From the NCBI GenBank assembly GCA_020637635.1, contig JACKKB010000009.1, positions 1-64,000 on the forward strand: a DNA stretch of 64,000 bases. The letters run 5' to 3'. Positions 16,728 through 23,929 of the stretch are shown here, piece after piece. The translations under genes were made by a program, and so were the position numbers. Source of the stretch: Albidovulum sp. (GTDB taxonomy: Bacteria; Pseudomonadota; Alphaproteobacteria; Rhodobacterales; Rhodobacteraceae). Under the pieces are notes generated by a model. It did not search any database and was not told the DNA's origin. It saw only the letters and a list, made by a program, of their open reading frames with translations. Numbering within the stretch: the stretch's first letter is position 1; the number at the start of each line of letters is the position of its first letter.

Positions 16728-17189
16728 TCAGACCGGCAGGGCCGTCGTCGCCTTGATCTCCTCCATGCTGAGCAGCGCCGTGACGTTGTGGATCTTCACC
16801 TCGGAAATCAACACCTGGTAGAACGCGTCATAGGCCCGTGCGTTCTTCACCCGCACCTTCAGGATATAGTCGATATCGCCGGCGAGCCGGTGCGCCTCGA
16901 GCACCTCGGGCCGCTTCCTGAGCGTGGTCAGGAACGCCTTCTGCCAGGCCGCCTCGTGCTCCGATGTGCGGATCAGCACGAAGAAGCAGGCTTCGAGCCC
17001 GAGCGCCTCGGGATCGAGGATCACCGTTTCGCGGCGGATGACGCCGGTCTCCTTCATCTTGCGGATGCGATTCCAGACCGGGGTCTTGGAGCTGCCCACC
17101 CGACGCGCGATCTCGTCGAGCGACTGGCTTGCATCCTCCTGCAGGAGGCCAAGGATTTTCCGATCCATCTCGTCCAGCCGGACCGACAT
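16728..17189 (-). CDS. Lrp/AsnC-family transcriptional regulator
   Basis: 153 residues: an N-terminal winged HTH (SLDEIARRVGSSKTPVWNRIRKM, about 23-45) and a C-terminal RAM/ligand domain (LAGDIDYILKVRV). GGAGG precedes the start. It is divergent from the DUF2849-sulfite reductase-cysH operon and shares with it a 140-bp region holding AT-rich repeats. By conserved context it should control that operon and itself in response to a sulfur amino-acid signal (inference). Confidence 0.92.
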   Translation of the reverse strand: MSVRLDEMDRKILGLLQEDASQSLDEIARRVGSSKTPVWNRIRKMKETGVIRRETVILDPEALGLEACFFVLIRTSEHEAAWQKAFLTTLRKRPEVLEAHRLAGDIDYILKVRVKNARAYDAFYQVLISEVKIHNVTALLSMEEIKATTALPV

Positions 17190-17243
17190 TCACCATTCCT
17201 CCGGTTTTCGCGAACCGCCTTCCGACTGGCCCGGATTGCAGAA

Positions 17244-17304
17244 CTATTTTCCTTATATGCGCCGCCGTATGGCGACTGATAGGGAAATTATCCTATATTG
17301 GCGC
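17244..17304. promoter_or_regulatory. Putative Lrp operator between regulator and sulfur operon
   Basis: Two similar AT-rich blocks lie 41 bp apart: TTTTCCTTATATGCGCC (17247-17263) and TTATCCTATATTGGCGC (17288-17304). The second includes a near-palindrome ATAGGGAAATTATCCTAT (17279-17296). AT-rich, phased half sites are typical of Lrp-type binding. The region is intergenic and divergent, so it probably serves both promoters. Confidence 0.5.
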
Positions 17305-17329
17305 GCAAAGGCAAGTCCCGGAGAACGCC

Positions 17330-17635
17330 ATGAGCCGCGGTTTCACACCCAAGATCGTCACCGCCAACGCCCTCGTCGAAGGCGATGCCGTCTATCTGAC
17401 GGCCGATGACCGCTGGAGCCGCGATCACGCCGAGGCCGAGCTGATCGAGGACGAGGCCCATGCCCAGCTGCGCCTTCTGGGCGCCGACCGTCAGCGCGAC
17501 CTCGTCGTCGGCGCTTATCTTGCAGAAGCGCGGCAGGGACCGAACGGGCCCGAGCCGGTGCACTTCCGCGAGGCCTTCCGCACCCGCGGCCCCTCGAACT
17601 ATCCGCACGGCAAGCAGGAGGCCGGCCATGTATGA
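17330..17635 (+). CDS. DUF2849-domain protein
   Basis: 101 residues. This small protein family is found almost only before sulfite/nitrite reductase genes in alphaproteobacteria. The start is well placed after GGAGAA. No catalytic motif is visible (ADDRWSRDHAEAELI and LAEARQGPNGPEPVHFREAF are conserved-looking). It overlaps the reductase start by 8 bp. A helper role in the reductase or its siroheme cofactor is likely but unproven. Confidence 0.88.
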   Translation: MSRGFTPKIVTANALVEGDAVYLTADDRWSRDHAEAELIEDEAHAQLRLLGADRQRDLVVGAYLAEARQGPNGPEPVHFREAFRTRGPSNYPHGKQEAGHV

Positions 17636-19298
17636 CTATACCGATTTCGACGCCGCCTTCGTCGCCCGCCGCAACGCCCAGTTCCGCGCCCAGGTCGAAC
17701 GCCGCCTCTCGGGCGCGCTGAGCGAAGACGAGTTCCGGCCACTGCGGCTCATGAACGGGCTCTACCTGCAGCTGCACGCCTACATGCTGCGCGTGGCCGT
17801 GCCCTATGGCACGCTCAGCAGCCGCCAGATGCGCCAGCTCGCCCATATCGCCGAACGCTGGGACAAGGGCTACGGCCACTTCACCACGCGTCAGAACATC
17901 CAGTTCAACTGGCCGAAGCTGACCGAGGTGCCCGACATCCTCGACGCCCTGTCCGAGGTGCAGATGCACTCGATCCAGACCTCGGGCAACACCATCCGCA
18001 ACGTCACCGCCGACCATTTCGCCGGCGCCGCGGCCGACGAGATCGAGGACCCGCGCCCGACCGCCGAACTCATCCGCCAATGGTCGTCCGACCATCCGGA
18101 GTTCCAGTTCCTGCCGCGCAAGTTCAAGATCGGCGTCTCCGGATCGCCCCACGACCGCGCGGTCGTCAAGTCCCACGACATCGGCCTCGGGATCGTGCGC
18201 GGCGGCTCCGGCCAGACCGGCTACGAGGTCATCGTGGGCGGCGGTCTCGGCCGCACGCCGATGGTCGGCCAGGTGATCCGGCCGTTCCTGAAGAAGGCCG
18301 ACCTCCTGCCCTATCTGGAAGCCATCATTTCGGTCTACAACCTCATGGGCCGGCGCGACAACAAGTTCAAGGCGCGCATCAAGATCACCGTCTTCGAGAA
18401 CGGAATCGAACGGTTCCGCGACGCCGTGGAAGCACGTTTCGAACAGCTGAGCCGTGACTTTGCCGGGGTTGCACCGGAGGTTCTTGCAGAAATCGAACAA
18501 TCTTTCGCCGCACCCGCTTTCCCCGACGCCCCCGAGGACGCCTATCTCGCCGCCCGCGCCGCCGACCCCGTCTTCCGCGCCTGGAGCGATACCAACCTCG
18601 CCGAACACCGCGCGCCGGGCCATGCGATCGTCACCGTCTCGCTGAAGGCGCACGGCGCGACGCCGGGCGATGCGACGGCGGCGCAGATGCGGCTTCTGGC
18701 CGATCTGGCCGATCGCTACGGCGGGGGCGAGTTGCGTATCAGCCACGAACAGAACGTGGTGCTGCCCCATGTCCGCAAGGCCGATCTGCCCGCGCTCCAC
18801 GCGGCACTGAAGACCGAAGGGCTTGCCACCGCCAACGTGGGCCTCGTCTCCGACATCATCGCCTGCCCCGGCATGGATTACTGCACGCTCGCCACCGCCC
18901 GCTCGATCCCCGTCGCGCAGGAGATCGCCACCCGTTTCCGGGCGATCGGCCTCGAAGAGGAGATCGGCCGGATGAAGATCAAGATCTCGGGCTGCATCAA
19001 CGCCTGCGGGCATCACCATGTCGGCCATATCGGCATCCTCGGGCTGGACCGCGCCGGGGTCGAGAACTACCAGATCACGCTCGGCGGCGATGCGACCGAG
19101 ACCATGGCGCTTGGCGAACGCGCCGGCCCCGGGTTTGCCTATGACGAGATCGTGCCGGCGATAGAACGGCTCCTGCGCGCCTATCTGGCACTGCGAACGG
19201 ATCCCGGGGAACCCTTCATCGAAGCCTTCCGCCGGCTTGGACCCGCGCCGTTCAAGGCCGCGCTCTACCCTGCCGAGGCCAGCCGGGATGCTGCTTGA
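17628..19298 (+). CDS. cysI: Nitrite/sulfite reductase (siroheme, assimilatory)
   Basis: 556 residues with the duplicated ferredoxin-like halves of the siroheme/[4Fe-4S] reductase family. Cluster ligands are C413-x5-C419 (CPGMDYC) and C456-x3-C460 (GCINACG). The enzyme reduces sulfite to sulfide by six electrons. Followed directly by APS reductase, it should be the sulfite reductase of the pathway rather than a nitrite enzyme. It is translationally coupled on both sides. No siroheme synthase (cysG) gene lies next to it, although one often does in relatives. Confidence 0.93.
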   Translation: MYDYTDFDAAFVARRNAQFRAQVERRLSGALSEDEFRPLRLMNGLYLQLHAYMLRVAVPYGTLSSRQMRQLAHIAERWDKGYGHFTTRQNIQFNWPKLTEVPDILDALSEVQMHSIQTSGNTIRNVTADHFAGAAADEIEDPRPTAELIRQWSSDHPEFQFLPRKFKIGVSGSPHDRAVVKSHDIGLGIVRGGSGQTGYEVIVGGGLGRTPMVGQVIRPFLKKADLLPYLEAIISVYNLMGRRDNKFKARIKITVFENGIERFRDAVEARFEQLSRDFAGVAPEVLAEIEQSFAAPAFPDAPEDAYLAARAADPVFRAWSDTNLAEHRAPGHAIVTVSLKAHGATPGDATAAQMRLLADLADRYGGGELRISHEQNVVLPHVRKADLPALHAALKTEGLATANVGLVSDIIACPGMDYCTLATARSIPVAQEIATRFRAIGLEEEIGRMKIKISGCINACGHHHVGHIGILGLDRAGVENYQITLGGDATETMALGERAGPGFAYDEIVPAIERLLRAYLALRTDPGEPFIEAFRRLGPAPFKAALYPAEASRDAA

Positions 19299-20103
19299 AC
19301 CGGTCCGCCCCACGCTCGACGACCGCGTCCGGTCGCTGAACGAAAGCTACCGTCACCATTCGGCGACGGCGGTCCTTGAACGCGCGCTGATGGATCCCGA
19401 TGTGGGGTCGCTGGCGCTCGTCTCCTCCTTCGGCGCGGAATCGGTCGTGCTTCTGCACCTCGTCTCGGTCGTCGCGCCGGGCACGCCGGTCATCTTCATC
19501 GACACCGAGATGCTGTTCGCCGAGACGCTCGAATATCAGCGCGATCTGGCCCGGAGGCTCAACCTCACCGATCTGCGCACGATCCGCGCCGACCGCCGGG
19601 ATACCGCGCGCGAGGATCCCGACGGCACGCTGCACCGGGTCTCGACGGATGCCTGCTGTGCGCTGCGCAAGGTGGTGCCGCTCGAACGCGCGCTGGCGGG
19701 GTTCGACGGCTGGATCACCGGACGCAAGCGCTTCCAGTCCGGCAGCCGCGCCGCGCTCGAGTTCTTCGAGAACGAGGACGGCAAGCGGCTGAAGGTCAAT
19801 CCGCTTGCCCACTGGGGCCGCGGGGATCTTGAGGACTACATCGTCAACAACCGCCTGCCGCGCCACCCCCTGGTCGCGAAGGGCTACCCTTCGATCGGCT
19901 GCGCCCCGTGCACGAGCCCGGTGAAGGAAGGTGAGGATCCACGCGCAGGGCGTTGGCGCGGAACGGAAAAACAGGAGTGTGGTATTCACTTCGTGAATGG
20001 CCGGATCGTGCGCGGACCGCGCATCGAGGACAATGTGCGCGGACCGCGCACCGAGGACAACGTGCGCGGACCGCGCACCGAGAAAAAGGAGACCGCAGCA
20101 TGA
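19288..20103 (+). CDS. cysH: Adenylyl-sulfate (APS) reductase, thioredoxin-type
   Basis: 271 residues. It reduces APS to sulfite and AMP. Its [4Fe-4S] ligands Cys123-Cys124 (DACCALRK) and C205-x2-C208 (GCAPC) mark it as an APS rather than PAPS enzyme; the catalytic Cys231 is in QECGIHF. The start overlaps the reductase gene by 11 bp; MLLEPVRPTLDDRVRSLN fits the family. After the usual end it carries a tail of three 9-residue repeats (VRGPRIEDN, VRGPRTEDN, VRGPRTEKK), an in-frame minisatellite not expected in the family. It is ATGA-coupled to the DUF934 gene. Confidence 0.93.
   Translation: MLLEPVRPTLDDRVRSLNESYRHHSATAVLERALMDPDVGSLALVSSFGAESVVLLHLVSVVAPGTPVIFIDTEMLFAETLEYQRDLARRLNLTDLRTIRADRRDTAREDPDGTLHRVSTDACCALRKVVPLERALAGFDGWITGRKRFQSGSRAALEFFENEDGKRLKVNPLAHWGRGDLEDYIVNNRLPRHPLVAKGYPSIGCAPCTSPVKEGEDPRAGRWRGTEKQECGIHFVNGRIVRGPRIEDNVRGPRTEDNVRGPRTEKKETAA
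20008..20088. repeat. 27-bp in-frame repeat with embedded palindromes (cysH tail)
   Basis: Three 27-bp copies (20008-20034, 20035-20061, 20062-20088). Copies two and three each contain the perfect inverted repeat GTGCGCGGACCGCGCAC (8-bp arms, 1-base centre); copy one has one mismatch at the edge. Each unit can therefore fold into a hairpin in the mRNA as well as code for nine residues. Confidence 0.85.
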
Positions 20104-20483
20104 GCGTGATCGTGCGCGACGACGGCTTTCACGCCGAGGATCTTGCCCCCGAGGTCGCCGCGGCGGTGATCGAGATCGGCCCCGACACCGCGCCCGATGC
20201 CCTGCCCGCGGCCTTTGACGGCGTCGAGATGATCCGCGTGCGCTTCCCGAGCTTTGCCGACGGTCGCGGCTTCACCCTCGCCCGCCACCTGCGGGGCGCG
20301 GGTTTCCGGGGCCGGCTCCGCGCCTCCGGGCCGCTCATCTCCGACCAGTATGCGATGGCCCGCCGCGCCGGCTTCGACGAGGTCGAGATCCCCGCCGATC
20401 TCGCCCGTCGCCAGCCCGAAGCCGAATGGCTGTTCCGCGCCGACTGGCGCGGCCACGACTACAGGTCGCGCCTCCTGGCCTGA
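20100..20483 (+). CDS. DUF934-domain protein
   Basis: 127 residues. DUF934 proteins occur in assimilatory sulfate or nitrate gene clusters, usually after sulfite reductase and cysH. The protein has a Rossmann-like alternation (MIRVRFPSFADGRGFTLARHL, RLRASGPLISDQYAMARRAG) with no catalytic residues I can assign. It is ATGA-coupled to cysH. Confidence 0.9.
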   Translation: MSVIVRDDGFHAEDLAPEVAAAVIEIGPDTAPDALPAAFDGVEMIRVRFPSFADGRGFTLARHLRGAGFRGRLRASGPLISDQYAMARRAGFDEVEIPADLARRQPEAEWLFRADWRGHDYRSRLLA

Positions 20484-20544
20484 TTCCTTCTTTGCCGACG
20501 GCGGAATTGCCTGTAAAAGCGGGTCCAGCCTCGAAGTCGTTTCT

Positions 20545-21390
20545 ATGCTAACAATAAAGCCGAGCCCGCCCTTGGACAAACTCGCCCCCAATGCCGCCCT
20601 TGCAGTGAAGACGCTGCCCGATGCCCAGACCGTGACCTCCGTCCGGCACTGGACCGACCGTCTTTTTTCCTTCCGCGTCACGCGGCCGCAAAGCCTGCGC
20701 TTCCGGTCCGGCGAATTCGTGATGATCGGGCTCCTCGACGACAGGGGGAAGCCGCTTCTCAGGGCCTATTCCATCGCCTCGCCCTCATGGGACGAGGAAC
20801 TCGAATTCTATTCGATCAAGGTGCCAGACGGGCCGCTCACCTCGCGGCTTCAGCATATCCGGCCGGGTGACGAGATCATCCTGCGCCCGAAGCCGGTGGG
20901 CACGCTGGTGCTGGATGCGCTCCTGCCCGGCCGGCGGCTCTGGTTCCTTGCCACCGGCACCGGCATCGCCCCCTTCGCGAGCCTCATGCGCGACCCCGAG
21001 ACCTATGAGAAATTCGAACAGGTGGTGATGATGCACACCTGCCGGACGGTGAGCGAGATGGAATACGGGCGGCAGCTGGTCGAGGGGCTGCGCGACGATC
21101 CCCTGATCGGCGAGTTCGTGGGCGACAAGCTGAAATATTACCCAACGACGACGCGGGAGGACTTCCATCAAATGGGCCGGATCACCGACAACCTTGCCTC
21201 GGGCAAGGTCTTCGCCGATCTCGGCATCCAACCGATGGACCGCGAACACGACCGCGCCATGGTCTGTGGCTCGCTTGCCTTCAACCACGATGTGAAGGCG
21301 GTGCTGGAGGGCTTTGGCCTGCGCGAGGGCGCGAATTCCGAGCCGCAGGAATACGTGGTGGAAAAGGCCTTCGTCGGCGACGGCATCTAG
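20545..21390 (+). CDS. fpr: Ferredoxin--NADP+ reductase
   Basis: 281 residues of the bacterial subclass of plant-type ferredoxin reductases. The FAD site is RAYSIAS, the NADP site GTGIAPFASLM, and the C-terminal region MVCGSLAFNHDVKAVLEGFGLREG is typical. The ATG at 20545 lacks a clear SD; the family core begins near LPDAQTVTSVRHW, so the first 20 residues are less certain. In this operon it should pass electrons from NADPH through ferredoxin to the sulfite reductase. A strong terminator hairpin follows 90 bp later. Confidence 0.93.
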   Translation: MLTIKPSPPLDKLAPNAALAVKTLPDAQTVTSVRHWTDRLFSFRVTRPQSLRFRSGEFVMIGLLDDRGKPLLRAYSIASPSWDEELEFYSIKVPDGPLTSRLQHIRPGDEIILRPKPVGTLVLDALLPGRRLWFLATGTGIAPFASLMRDPETYEKFEQVVMMHTCRTVSEMEYGRQLVEGLRDDPLIGEFVGDKLKYYPTTTREDFHQMGRITDNLASGKVFADLGIQPMDREHDRAMVCGSLAFNHDVKAVLEGFGLREGANSEPQEYVVEKAFVGDGI

Positions 21391-21399
21391 CCGCGGGGC

Positions 21400-21465
21400 C
21401 CCCGCCCAGACCGCGACCCAGGCCGCGACGCAGGCCGCGCCCCATAGCCAGACCGCGGCACCCCG
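21400..21465. repeat. 12-bp repeat (CAGGCCGCGACG type) after fpr
   Basis: Four to five degenerate copies of a 12-bp unit (CAGACCGCGACC, CAGGCCGCGACG, CAGGCCGCGCCC, CAGACCGCGGCA) fill the space between the fpr stop and its terminator. Confidence 0.65.
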
Positions 21466-21480
21466 ATGGGCCGAAATGCA

Positions 21481-21519
21481 AGCCGCCGCCCCGGGATCCC
21501 GGGGCGGCGGCTGCGTTTT
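21481..21519 (+). terminator. Rho-independent terminator of the sulfur/fpr operon
   Basis: A perfect 16-bp palindrome (AGCCGCCGCCCCGGGA paired with TCCCGGGGCGGCGGCT, 21481-21512) is followed by GCGTTTT on the plus strand. It also lies just after the converging Ala-rich gene (stop at 21536) and may serve both. Confidence 0.8.
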
Positions 21520-21535
21520 CAGCCGGACCGTCGGC

Positions 21536-22075
21536 TCAGAGGCCGAGCGCCTGCTTGATCTGCTCGAGCGCGGCTTTCAGCGTGTCCGGGTTGTCCTTGG
21601 CGGCGCTCAGCGTCGACTTCAGCGAGGTCTTGGTCGCGTCGTCGAGCGTGGAGCTGTCGATCGCGGCATTGACCTTGTCGATATCGAAGTTCGCAGGGTC
21701 GAAGAGGTTCGCCATGTCCGAGGCGGCAGCACCGACTGCACCGGCGGCTTCGGTCGCGGCTCCGGTCACCGCCGTGGCGGCTTCGGTTGCGGCTCCGGTC
21801 ACCGCCGTTGCGGCGTCGGAGGCGGCAGCACCGGCTGCACCGGCGGCTTCCGTCGCGGCACCGGTCACCGCAGTGGCGGCGTCGGAGGCGGCACCGGCGG
21901 CAGTACCGGCGGCTTCGGTCGCGGCACCTGTCACCGCCGTGGCGGCATCGGAGGCGGCACCGGCGGCATCCTTGGCCGCACCGTTCATGTCGGGCGCGCC
22001 CGACTTGGAGTAGTACCAATAGCCGCCTCCCGCCAGGATAACGATCAGCGCGAGGATTGCGACATTTCTGTTCAT
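21536..22075 (-). CDS. Membrane-anchored Ala-rich repeat protein
   Basis: 179 residues. The first 22 residues (VAILALIVILAGGGYWYY) form a membrane anchor or uncleaved signal. The middle (about 33-118) is made of repeats of ASDAATAVTGAATEAAG type with a period near 22 residues, plus one 15- and one 18-residue variant. The C-terminal 60 residues are a non-repetitive helical domain (LFDPANFDIDKVNAAIDSST, LKSTLSAAKDNPDTLKAALE). The repeats would form amphipathic helices as in LEA or apolipoprotein-like proteins. It probably extends into the periplasm. The function is unknown. It lies opposite infC. Confidence 0.75.
   Translation of the reverse strand: MNRNVAILALIVILAGGGYWYYSKSGAPDMNGAAKDAAGAASDAATAVTGAATEAAGTAAGAASDAATAVTGAATEAAGAAGAAASDAATAVTGAATEAATAVTGAATEAAGAVGAAASDMANLFDPANFDIDKVNAAIDSSTLDDATKTSLKSTLSAAKDNPDTLKAALEQIKQALGL
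21716..21975. repeat. About 66-bp in-frame repeat of the Ala-rich protein
   Basis: Units of about 66 bp share GCCTCCGACGCCGCCACGGC-like cores on the minus strand and encode ASDAATAVTGAATEAAG. Shorter 45- and 54-bp variants suggest unequal exchange between copies. Confidence 0.75.
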
Positions 22076-22122
22076 TTGGGGTTCCCACCAGAAGAAATAC
22101 GATCTACGGCGCCGCTATGGCA

Positions 22123-22151
22123 CGGGCGCCCCGAAATGGAAAGGGCGCCCG
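22123..22151. promoter_or_regulatory. 9-bp inverted repeat in the infC upstream region
   Basis: CGGGCGCCC (22123-22131) and GGGCGCCCG (22143-22151) can pair around 11 bases. It lies 90 bp before the infC start and 48 bp before the divergent Ala-rich gene start. It might be a leader structure or a regulator site; there is no T-run, so it is not a clear terminator. Confidence 0.35.
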
Positions 22152-22226
22152 CAAAGGATGCCCGAAACCGGCTTGAATCAGCCTGCGCCGGCGACTAACT
22201 TGCGCGCCACCCGAACCGGCAACGAC

Positions 22227-22244
22227 AGAAGGAGTGCCACCATA
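22227..22244 (+). promoter_or_regulatory. infC: SD and AUA start of infC
   Basis: AGAAGGAG (22227-22234) is followed after seven bases by ATA, which precedes GCCCGCAGACCG (ARRP), the usual IF3 N-terminus in this group. No ATG, GTG or TTG lies at this distance in frame. A rare start codon is the known device by which IF3 represses its own translation. Confidence 0.7.
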
Positions 22245-22781
22245 GCCCGCAGACCGCACAACGCCCCGCCGCAACGCGATACGGGACCCCGCGTCAATGA
22301 CCGCATTCGCGCGCCCGAGATTCGCCTGATCGGCGCCGAGGGCGAGAATGTCGGGGTCGTAACCCCGGCCCGCGCGATGGCCATGGCCGAAGAGGTCGGC
22401 CTCGATCTGGTGGAAATCTCCCCGAATGCGGTTCCGCCGGTCTGCAAGATCATGGACTTCGGCAAGTTCAAGTACGAACAGCAGAAGAAGGAAGCCGAGG
22501 CGCGCAAGAAGCAGAAGATCATCGAGATCAAGGAGATCAAGTTCCGCCCCGGCACCGATACGCACGACTACGACGTCAAGATGCGCTCGGTGAAGAAGTT
22601 CCTCGAAGAGGGCGACAAGGTAAAGGTCACGCTGCGCTTCCGCGGCCGCGAGATGGCGCATCAGGAACTGGGCCTCGACCTGCTGAAGCGCGTCGCCGCC
22701 GATGTCGAGGAGCTTGGCAAGATCGAGAACATGCCCAAGCTCGAAGGCCGGCAGATGGTGATGATGATCGGCCCCAGATAG
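22242..22781 (+). CDS. infC: Translation initiation factor IF-3 (AUA start)
   Basis: 179 residues from the ATA codon. IF3 binds the 30S subunit and discriminates against non-standard start codons. The N-domain (GPRVNDRIRAPEIRLIGAEG, region about 17-80), the lysine-rich linker (FKYEQQKKEAEARKKQK) and the C-domain (EIKFRPGTDTHDYDVKMRS ... LRFRGREMAH) are all present. The frame is also open to an upstream ATG at 22158, but that would add 28 residues absent from the family and would leave the strong SD unused. A terminator follows. Confidence 0.92.
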   Translation: MARRPHNAPPQRDTGPRVNDRIRAPEIRLIGAEGENVGVVTPARAMAMAEEVGLDLVEISPNAVPPVCKIMDFGKFKYEQQKKEAEARKKQKIIEIKEIKFRPGTDTHDYDVKMRSVKKFLEEGDKVKVTLRFRGREMAHQELGLDLLKRVAADVEELGKIENMPKLEGRQMVMMIGPR

Positions 22782-22803
22782 GCCGCCGCACCGCTGCCGG
22801 ACC

Positions 22804-22833
22804 GGCCCTCCCCCCGGGAGGGCCTTTTCGTTT
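22804..22833 (+). terminator. Rho-independent terminator after infC
   Basis: GGCCCTCCC (22804-22812) pairs with GGGAGGGCC (22816-22824), loop CCC, then TTTTCGTTT. It ends 19 bases before the rlmJ start. Confidence 0.85.
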
Positions 22834-22851
22834 CAACCGAGGGGATCGCGG

Positions 22852-23634
22852 ATGCTGTCCTATCAGCATGGCTACCACGCCGGAAACCTCGCCGATGTCC
22901 ACAAGCATTCGGTTCTTGCCGTGCTTCTCGACTACATGGGGCGGAAGGACAAGCCCCTGAGCTACATCGAGACGCATGCCGGACGCGGGCTGTACGATCT
23001 GGCCTCGCCCGAGGCGCTGAAGACCGGCGAGGCGGCGGCCGGCATCTCCGCCGCCCTGCCGCGCTTCGCCGCCGATCACCCCTATCGCCGGGTCGTCGAA
23101 CGGGTGCGCGCCCGCCACGGGGCGACCGCCTACCCCGGCTCGCCGCGTATCGCCGCCGAACTCGCCCGCCCGGGCGACCGCATGCATCTGGCCGAGCTCC
23201 ATCCCCGCGAATTCGCCGCACTCTCCGCCGAGATGCGCCCGCGCGGCGCCGATTGCCGGCAAGAGGAGGGTCTGGCCATGGCCCGCGCGCTCTGCCCGCC
23301 AGAGCCGCGGCGCGGCCTGCTCGTCATCGACCCGAGCTATGAGGTCAAGGCGGATTATGCCACCCTGCCGCCCGCAATCGCCGCATTGCACCGGAAATGG
23401 AACGTGGGTGTCATCCTGCTCTGGTATCCGCTCCTCGCCTCGGGTGCCGAACGCGCGATGGTCAGCGCGCTCGATGCCCTTTCGCTGCCCGGGGCGGCCC
23501 GCCACGAGCTTGGCTTCCCGCCCGCCCGCGCCGGCCACGGCATGATCGGCAGCGGTCTTTTCATCGTCAATCCGCCCTATCCGTTCAGGGCCGAGGCGAG
23601 CGCGCTCGAAGCCCGCCTCGCCGGGATCTCCTGA
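22852..23634 (+). CDS. rlmJ: 23S rRNA (adenine(2030)-N6)-methyltransferase RlmJ
   Basis: 260 residues. The N-terminus MLSYQHGYHAGNLADVHKH is diagnostic for the RlmJ/YhiR family. The catalytic motif is DPSYE (DPPYE in E. coli), followed by KWNVGVILLWYPL and a GSGLFIVNPPYP block typical of N6-adenine methyltransferases. It modifies A2030 of 23S rRNA before subunit assembly. Confidence 0.94.
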   Translation: MLSYQHGYHAGNLADVHKHSVLAVLLDYMGRKDKPLSYIETHAGRGLYDLASPEALKTGEAAAGISAALPRFAADHPYRRVVERVRARHGATAYPGSPRIAAELARPGDRMHLAELHPREFAALSAEMRPRGADCRQEEGLAMARALCPPEPRRGLLVIDPSYEVKADYATLPPAIAALHRKWNVGVILLWYPLLASGAERAMVSALDALSLPGAARHELGFPPARAGHGMIGSGLFIVNPPYPFRAEASALEARLAGIS

Positions 23635-23929
23635 TATCTGCCGCCCCCCGAATCGGAGGGCCCGCCGAGCCGGCCCACCCCACCGGATCGCCCCTTGCCG
23701 GCACCGCCACGTCGCCGCGCGCCCGGGTTGCGCGGTCGCGGCGCCGGTCGGATCGCGCGCGCTCCGGAGCACCGTCCCGTGCGAAACAAAACATGCCGCA
23801 GCGCGCGATTGCGACCCCGCCGGCCACAATGCCCGACTTGCGCCCGCCCGCGAGCAGAAAAGCATGCCCGACCCTTGCACAAACCCGGCGGCGGGCGTCA
23901 AATGCCGGGGGGATATGGGTGTCGTGGGC

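Noticed and set aside
23635..23929. A gene or RNA between rlmJ and the conserved unknown
   Set aside because: The 295 bases show no SD-supported ORF, no tRNA-like cloverleaf and no clear hairpin; only GC-rich spacer is seen.
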